In this document: positions 8,136-10,918 of the stretch, piece by piece
Layout of the letters: each line of letters opens with the position of its first letter
Numbering within the stretch: position 1 is the first letter of the stretch
Assembly (NCBI GenBank): GCA_900555605.1
Contig: USLW01000040.1
Location: 1-10,918, forward strand
From: an uncultured Clostridium sp.
GTDB lineage: Bacteria; Bacillota; Clostridia; UBA1212; UBA1255
DNA length: 10,918 nt
Direction of reading: 5' to 3'
Translations under genes and position numbers: made by a program
Notes under the pieces: model-generated
Told to the model about the DNA's origin: nothing
Database searches by the model: none
Seen by the model: only the letters and a program-made list of their open reading frames with translations

Positions 8136-8203
8136 ACTGAATTCACCTCCTTTTGGACTAAACGGTCCTGCCAAAAAGGCAGAACAAGGAATTACGGAAA
8201 AGT
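8136..8203 (-). promoter_or_regulatory. structured rpsF leader, candidate S6:S18 autoregulatory RNA
   Basis: Between the rpsF promoter and start codon the transcript can form two competing folds. In one, UUCUGCC pairs with GGCAGGA around a UUUUU loop (8184-8166), or GGAC pairs with GUCC around CGUUUA (8168-8155), which exposes a CCG. In the other, CCUUUUUGG (8179-8171) pairs with CCAAAAGG (8156-8149), one U bulged, which buries the first half of the AAAAGGAGGUG Shine-Dalgarno. Leaders of rpsF operons in many bacteria are known to carry a CCG-containing S6:S18 binding motif. The CCG and the location fit, but the match to the published consensus is from memory, not a covariance search. Confidence 0.55.
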
Positions 8204-8232
8204 ATTATATCACCTCCGGCAGTTTTGCACAA
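8204..8232 (-). promoter_or_regulatory. rpsF operon promoter (sigma-A type, extended -10)
   Basis: The minus strand reads TTGTGC (8232-8227), exactly 17 bases, then a perfect TATAAT (8209-8204) preceded by TGA, giving the extended -10 form TGATATAAT. Transcription would start near 8197, leaving a leader of about 60 bases before the rpsF ATG. The promoter lies just after the stop codon of the amidase-like gene. Confidence 0.88.
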
Positions 8233-8277
8233 GCCCTGTTTCTCTCTTATTTACAGTTATATTTTGATTATGCCGGC

Positions 8278-8832
8278 TTATCTGCGGGATGTCAACTTTT
8301 TATGTTCAGAAAATCTGTCTGATGGTTCCCAGGCTCTGACTCCGAGAATATGAATGCAGCGCAGCGAAAAAGCAGTCTCGCAGGGATCTATAAAGGCAGG
8401 CCGAACTGCAAGCGTATGACCGCATATAAATATCTTTTCACCGTTATCATTGGCCGTTACGAGCATGGTATCATACGGATCCTGCGGCGTATCCCGAATT
8501 TGGAGGATATCTCCGGGGGCTGCGCACGCCGGCGGGAGAATGCACCCATAAGGGCCCTCCCCTTTATTTTGAATGAAAAATTCATATAAGTATTGTGCCC
8601 CAGACCAGGCCGCGCTGCGGCAGGCCGTACTCATATAATACCATCCTGATACCTTTGTATAATTCATAACACCGCTGCCTGCATAAATACACTGGGATAC
8701 AAAGCTGGTATCATCGCCGCATAATACGTCAAAATTAAAATATTCCGGATTACGTCCGTCTTTCCAGCGCAATGCATACGCAACTGCGGCTTCCCTTTCA
8801 TATTTTTTTAAAAATAATTTGTTTTTCAGCAT
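8278..8832 (-). CDS. putative amidase-domain (Amidase_6-like) protein with altered catalytic positions
   Basis: The 184-residue product resembles the putative amidase domain found alone or in Clostridia and Bacillus wall-associated proteins. It has KYEREAAVAYALRW (10-23), RNPEYFNFD, GDDTSFVSQCIYAGSGVMNY (39-58), GWYY, GPYGCILPP, PGDILQIRD and ICGHTL. The family pattern at the nucleophile is normally GDCTNFxSQ; here the Cys position is Asp41. The family's YHSLLVT-like element reads YDTMLVT, so the first His is Asp121. A Cys sits three residues earlier (C38). No signal peptide is visible, so a cytoplasmic role is possible. The start is uncertain: an open frame reaches ATG 8907, but that lies inside an inverted repeat with no Shine-Dalgarno. 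The ATG at 8832 has a modest GGTG 6 bases upstream. Whether it is an inactive homologue or a decaying gene cannot be settled here. Confidence 0.75.
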   Translation of the reverse strand: MLKNKLFLKKYEREAAVAYALRWKDGRNPEYFNFDVLCGDDTSFVSQCIYAGSGVMNYTKVSGWYYMSTACRSAAWSGAQYLYEFFIQNKGEGPYGCILPPACAAPGDILQIRDTPQDPYDTMLVTANDNGEKIFICGHTLAVRPAFIDPCETAFSLRCIHILGVRAWEPSDRFSEHKKLTSRR

Positions 8833-8877
8833 GTGCCGCACCCGCATATGAATGTTTCTATGATTGCATAATATGCG

Positions 8878-8920
8878 CCGGCCCGTTTGAAATGCTACTT
8901 GGGGCATTCAAACGGGCCGG
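8878..8920 (-). repeat. 43-bp GC-rich inverted repeat, possible terminator without a T-run
   Basis: The arms are 8878-8895 and 8904-8920. On the minus strand, CCGGCCCGTTTGAA pairs without mismatch with TTCAAACGGGCCGG, then TGC pairs with GCA with one bulged base, leaving an 8-base loop. It lies 52 bases after the stop of the isomerase gene and before the likely start of the amidase-like gene. Neither strand has a T-run after the stem, so it is not a classic intrinsic terminator. It may act as an RNA 3'-end stabiliser, a poor terminator, or part of a repeat family. Confidence 0.7.
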
Positions 8921-8972
8921 CAGAACCGCTGTGTACGGCAAAACGCCACGCTTCTTTTATTGTGATAAAATG

Positions 8973-9734
8973 TTAATGGAATCCTTTTGCAGATAAGAAA
9001 CGGTAACTGCGTTCCAGTTCTGAAATCGGATCGTCTGCAAAGTCCGAATCCTGTTCTACCATTGCATAGGGAATACCTGCTTCGGCAGCATTGGAAAGAA
9101 TGGCATCCCAATTCAAATTTCCGCTGCCGATAGGCGCAAATTTCTGTTTCCAGGATTGAATCGCAAAATCCTTCAGATGCAGGATCTTGATTCGCTTTCC
9201 TAACCGTTTAACATAATCTTCCGGAGAGCAACCGCCGTGCTGCACCCAAAAGGTATCTAAAATGAAATAAAACAGTTCTGGATCGCTTTCCTCTATCATG
9301 ATATCAAACCAGGTTTTGTCCCCGCTCTTTTCAAACTCAAAGGAATGATTGTGATAGTGAAACGTCATGCCATGATCTTTTAAAATTTTTGCAACCTCGC
9401 TGTAATCATGAATAAACTGCAGAACGCCTTCTTCCGATGAACGGTATTTCTCAGGCATAGCACCGATTCCGATACAATCGCAACCGTATATTCTATGCTC
9501 CTCAATCACCGCCAGGGGATCATTCAGAAGACGGTCGGGACTGGTATGCGTAACCGCAATCTTAAGCCCCAGTGCATCACATGCGGCTCTGACATCTGCC
9601 GCCGGAATCGGTCCGATTCCAGAAATCTGAACAGAAGTATAACCGAACTCTTTTAAGCGCGCTAAAGTTTCCGTGAGTCCCGTGAGATCTTTACAATAAT
9701 CTCTCACAGTATACAGCTGTGCACCAATGATCAT
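8973..9734 (-). CDS. sugar phosphate isomerase/epimerase (xylose isomerase-like TIM barrel)
   Basis: The 253-residue product belongs to the metal-dependent TIM-barrel family that includes IolE, hydroxypyruvate isomerase and AP endonuclease 2-like enzymes. Visible features are MIIGAQLYTVRD at the N-terminus, GYTSVQISG (31-39), and FHYHNHSFEFE (125-135, E133 as likely first metal ligand). ILDTFWVQHGG follows (158-168, D160), then ILHLKDF (184-190, H186) and YAMVEQD (223-229, E227). All four expected metal-site positions are present, so it should be active. The substrate cannot be assigned from sequence. Family members usually act on sugars or inositol-derived ketoses. The ATG at 9734 has AGGAG 10 bases upstream. 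It follows the YtxG-like gene by 32 bases and probably shares its transcript. No sugar transporter or kinase is in view. Confidence 0.9.
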   Translation of the reverse strand: MIIGAQLYTVRDYCKDLTGLTETLARLKEFGYTSVQISGIGPIPAADVRAACDALGLKIAVTHTSPDRLLNDPLAVIEEHRIYGCDCIGIGAMPEKYRSSEEGVLQFIHDYSEVAKILKDHGMTFHYHNHSFEFEKSGDKTWFDIMIEESDPELFYFILDTFWVQHGGCSPEDYVKRLGKRIKILHLKDFAIQSWKQKFAPIGSGNLNWDAILSNAAEAGIPYAMVEQDSDFADDPISELERSYRFLSAKGFH

Positions 9735-9766
9735 TCTAAAATCACTCCTGCCTGTAAATAAAATTT

Positions 9767-10159
9767 TTATTTATTTTCATTGAATTCCCTTACAACCTGA
9801 ATGACGCTGACCACTGCGCCGGCAATAGAAGCGATGACGCCTGTAGGACCGTCAGGCGATACAAAGCTGTCAACAACATCCCCCACATCAGTCACAACAT
9901 CGCTTACAACATCCGTAACTTCCTTGACATTTTTTATTGTGCCATCGGTATTTTCCGCAATAGAGGGCAATTTTTTGACAGTAGCCGTAATCGCCTCTTC
10001 ATTATCCTTCAATATTTTGTTTACTGTCTTCAGTGATTTGGCAACCCGGCACAAAACAATAATCAAAAAAACAACCGCGATAAGGCCGGCCAATATCAGC
10101 AGACCGATCAGCAAATCCTGCAGCGTAAACGATATTTCTGTATTTAACGCTAATAACAT
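9767..10159 (-). CDS. YtxG/DUF948-like single-pass membrane protein
   Basis: The 130-residue product has a hydrophobic segment at about 14-37 (LQDLLIGLLILAGLIAVVFL onward). A cytoplasmic-type helical region rich in Val, Lys, Asp and Glu follows (about 38-100), with DVVSDVVTDVGDVVDSF resembling the heptad-like pattern of DUF948/YtxG proteins. A short hydrophobic stretch lies at 108-123. The ATG at 10159 has GGGAGGA (10172-10166) 6 bases upstream. An open frame extends 14 codons further, but that part lies inside a hairpin, so I reject the longer start. It is adjacent to a YtxH-like gene, as ytxG is to ytxH in Bacillus, where the genes belong to the general stress regulon. That supports the family call, but the order is reversed here and function is unknown. 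Confidence 0.72.
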   Translation of the reverse strand: MLLALNTEISFTLQDLLIGLLILAGLIAVVFLIIVLCRVAKSLKTVNKILKDNEEAITATVKKLPSIAENTDGTIKNVKEVTDVVSDVVTDVGDVVDSFVSPDGPTGVIASIAGAVVSVIQVVREFNENK

Positions 10160-10182
10160 ATGTATTCCTCCCATACAAGAAT

Positions 10183-10231
10183 GCCCCGGCAGTGCGTTCA
10201 AGGCATAGCATTACACTGCCCGGGCGTTTTT
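10183..10231. terminator. GC-rich hairpin between the YtxH-like and YtxG-like genes
   Basis: The arms 10183-10194 and 10214-10225 pair over 12 positions with one mismatch (minus strand GCCCGGGCAGTG with CACTGCCGGGGC), with a 19-base loop. The T-run GTTTTT follows only on the plus strand (10227-10231). On the minus strand the stem is preceded by AAAAA and followed by a weak ATTCTTGTAT. It lies 27 bases after the ytxH-like stop and 11 bases before the Shine-Dalgarno of the next gene. It could terminate plus-strand (antisense) transcripts efficiently and attenuate minus-strand read-through weakly. Confidence 0.6.
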
Positions 10232-10252
10232 CATGGATCTTATGATTTTTGC

Positions 10253-10582
10253 TTATTCTGCAGAATCCGTACAGTCACAGCAACATTCGCAATCACAGTC
10301 CGTCTCGCCATTCTCTGACTTTTTCTTCATGGAATCAATCTTTGTCTTAATGGTTTGGACTGCACTGCTGGTCTTTTCTTTAACCTTTCCTGCTATTTCA
10401 GCACTCTTATCTTTTATATCCTGGCGGGTTTCTTTCCCTGATTTCGGTGCCAGCAACAATCCTGCGGCAGCACCAATCGCCGCACCGGCCACAATTCCGG
10501 CAATGAGACCGGTCGCAGCTTTCTTTTTAGCACATCTGCGCGCCTTGCTCGTTGTAGTAAGCGGTAAATTCGGAAAATTCAT
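10253..10582 (-). CDS. YtxH-like protein with a cysteine-rich C-terminal tail
   Basis: The 109-residue product has a short basic N-terminus with one Cys (C17) and a Gly/Ala-rich hydrophobic segment GLIAGIVAGAAIGAAAGLLL (25-44). The YtxH signature LAPKSGKETRQDIKDKSAEI follows (44-63), then a Lys-rich amphipathic helix (about 64-90). The family is small, envelope-associated and often stress-induced, with no known enzymatic role. The oddity is the tail: residues 94-105 read TDCDCECCCDCT, six Cys in nine residues separated by acidic residues, a likely metal-binding or redox patch not usual for YtxH. The ATG at 10582 has GGGAG 10 bases upstream. A promoter lies upstream and a hairpin downstream. 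It heads the accessory cluster. Confidence 0.82.
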   Translation of the reverse strand: MNFPNLPLTTTSKARRCAKKKAATGLIAGIVAGAAIGAAAGLLLAPKSGKETRQDIKDKSAEIAGKVKEKTSSAVQTIKTKIDSMKKKSENGETDCDCECCCDCTDSAE

Positions 10583-10619
10583 TTTTCTCAGTCTCCCTTC
10601 AATGTTCGATATTGTTACA

Positions 10620-10647
10620 AGTATAGCACAACAATCATAAAATGCAA
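10620..10647 (-). promoter_or_regulatory. promoter of the YtxH-like gene (extended -10)
   Basis: The minus strand reads TTGCAT (10647-10642), 16 bases, then TATACT (10625-10620) preceded by TGC, giving the extended -10 form TGCTATACT. The -35 matches 4/6 and the -10 matches 5/6 of the sigma-A consensus. The start site would be near 10613, about 30 bases before the ATG. It lies just after the esterase stop codon and is probably the main promoter for the YtxH-like, YtxG-like and isomerase genes. No sigma-B motif was evident. Confidence 0.72.
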
Positions 10648-10661
10648 CTTATTTATACATT

Positions 10662-10918
10662 TTATTCTATTATTTTCCTCACAGGCTGCGGATACGGCGG
10701 ATTCGGAATATCCCGGCCGAACAGATTCCAGAGCCAATTCGTACACAGATTCATCCACTTTGCCGCATCCGGGTTCAAATTCCCTGTCACATAATAAGTT
10801 ACATGGTTGGCAAGCGCAAGGCCGTGATCACCCTTTTCAAAAATATGTAATTCAAAAGGAATATAGTGTTCAGACAGTGCAGCTGCAAACAGGAGCGCAT
10901 TCTCAACGGCCACAGTAT
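10662..10918 (-). CDS. alpha/beta hydrolase (esterase), C-terminal fragment cut by the window edge
   Basis: Only the last 85 or so residues are in view; the 5' end lies beyond the right edge. The fragment reads TVAVENALLFAAALSEHYIPFELHIFEKGDHGLAL, then DAAKWMNLCTNWLWNLFG. This fits the end of an alpha/beta hydrolase of the esterase/lipase or acetyl-xylan-esterase-like group. The usual DxxVPxENSLxFAxAL segment follows the catalytic Asp, and GDHG carries the catalytic His (codon 10826-10824). A GTG at 10913 is an internal codon, not a start. The Ser nucleophile and oxyanion motif are outside the window, so substrate class cannot be judged. It is separated from the next gene by 79 bases that contain a promoter, so it probably ends an upstream transcript, although no terminator hairpin is visible. 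Confidence 0.85.
   Translation of the reverse strand, partial: TVAVENALLFAAALSEHYIPFELHIFEKGDHGLALANHVTYYVTGNLNPDAAKWMNLCTNWLWNLFGRDIPNPPYPQPVRKIIE

Noticed and set aside
8136..8174. Longer rpsF frame adding 13 residues
   Set aside because: The added part covers the Shine-Dalgarno and leader hairpins; the ATG at 8135 gives the conserved S6 N-terminus with an ideal ribosome binding site.
7575..8267. 230-codon plus-strand open frame opposite ssb and rpsF
   Set aside because: It spans two certain minus-strand genes and their promoter, and its translation has no recognisable domain; it is a shadow frame.
10160..10201. Longer start for the YtxG-like protein adding 14 residues
   Set aside because: The extension lies within the hairpin arm and covers the GGGAGGA ribosome binding site that serves the ATG at 10159.
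9801..10208. 135-codon plus-strand open frame opposite the YtxG-like gene
   Set aside because: Its Thr/Ser-rich translation mirrors the Val/Asp/Lys-rich minus-strand helix, and it has no supported ribosome binding site or promoter.
1..10918. CRISPR array, tRNA, rRNA, prophage or insertion sequence
   Set aside because: No regularly spaced direct repeats, cloverleaf-like segments, transposase or integrase motifs, or terminal inverted repeats were seen on either strand.

Overview
All recognisable genes lie on the minus strand, so transcription runs from the right end of the window to the left. The gene content points to a low-to-mid GC Gram-positive bacterium (Bacillota, most likely a gut-type member of Clostridia). 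The reasons are the gdpP-rplI-dnaB and tilS-hpt-ftsH gene orders, the rpsF-ssb-rpsR operon, strong GGAGG ribosome binding sites, sigma-A-type promoters with extended -10 boxes, and a YtxH/YtxG-like pair. Genus cannot be read from the sequence. The window is mostly a conserved chromosomal housekeeping region with a small accessory segment upstream. There is no sign of a phage, insertion sequence, CRISPR array, tRNA or rRNA.

Layout in order of transcription (right to left): (1) 10918-10662, the C-terminal end of an alpha/beta hydrolase or esterase, cut by the window edge. (2) 10647-8878, a small accessory cluster with a good promoter: a YtxH-like envelope protein with a very unusual Cys-rich tail, a YtxG/DUF948-like membrane protein, and a TIM-barrel sugar phosphate isomerase/epimerase. 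The cluster is punctuated by two GC-rich hairpins. (3) 8832-8278, a putative amidase-domain (Amidase_6-like) protein in which both expected catalytic positions read as Asp. (4) 8232-6969, a textbook rpsF-ssb-rpsR operon with an extended -10 promoter, a structured leader that looks like an S6:S18 autoregulatory site, and a strong intrinsic terminator. (5) 6899-1, a tightly packed run gdpP-rplI-dnaB-tilS-hpt-ftsH with gaps of about 13-60 bases. ftsH starts with TTG and leaves the window at the left edge.

How the genes fit together: the two right-to-left housekeeping blocks combine translation (S6, S18, L9, TilS), replication (SSB, DnaB), purine salvage (Hpt), cyclic-di-AMP turnover (GdpP) and membrane proteolysis (FtsH). 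No new multi-gene system is evident. The points most worth a second look are the catalytically altered amidase-like protein, the mutually exclusive folds possible in the rpsF leader, the CDCECCCDC-type tail on the YtxH protein, and the 43-bp inverted repeat that lacks a T-run.
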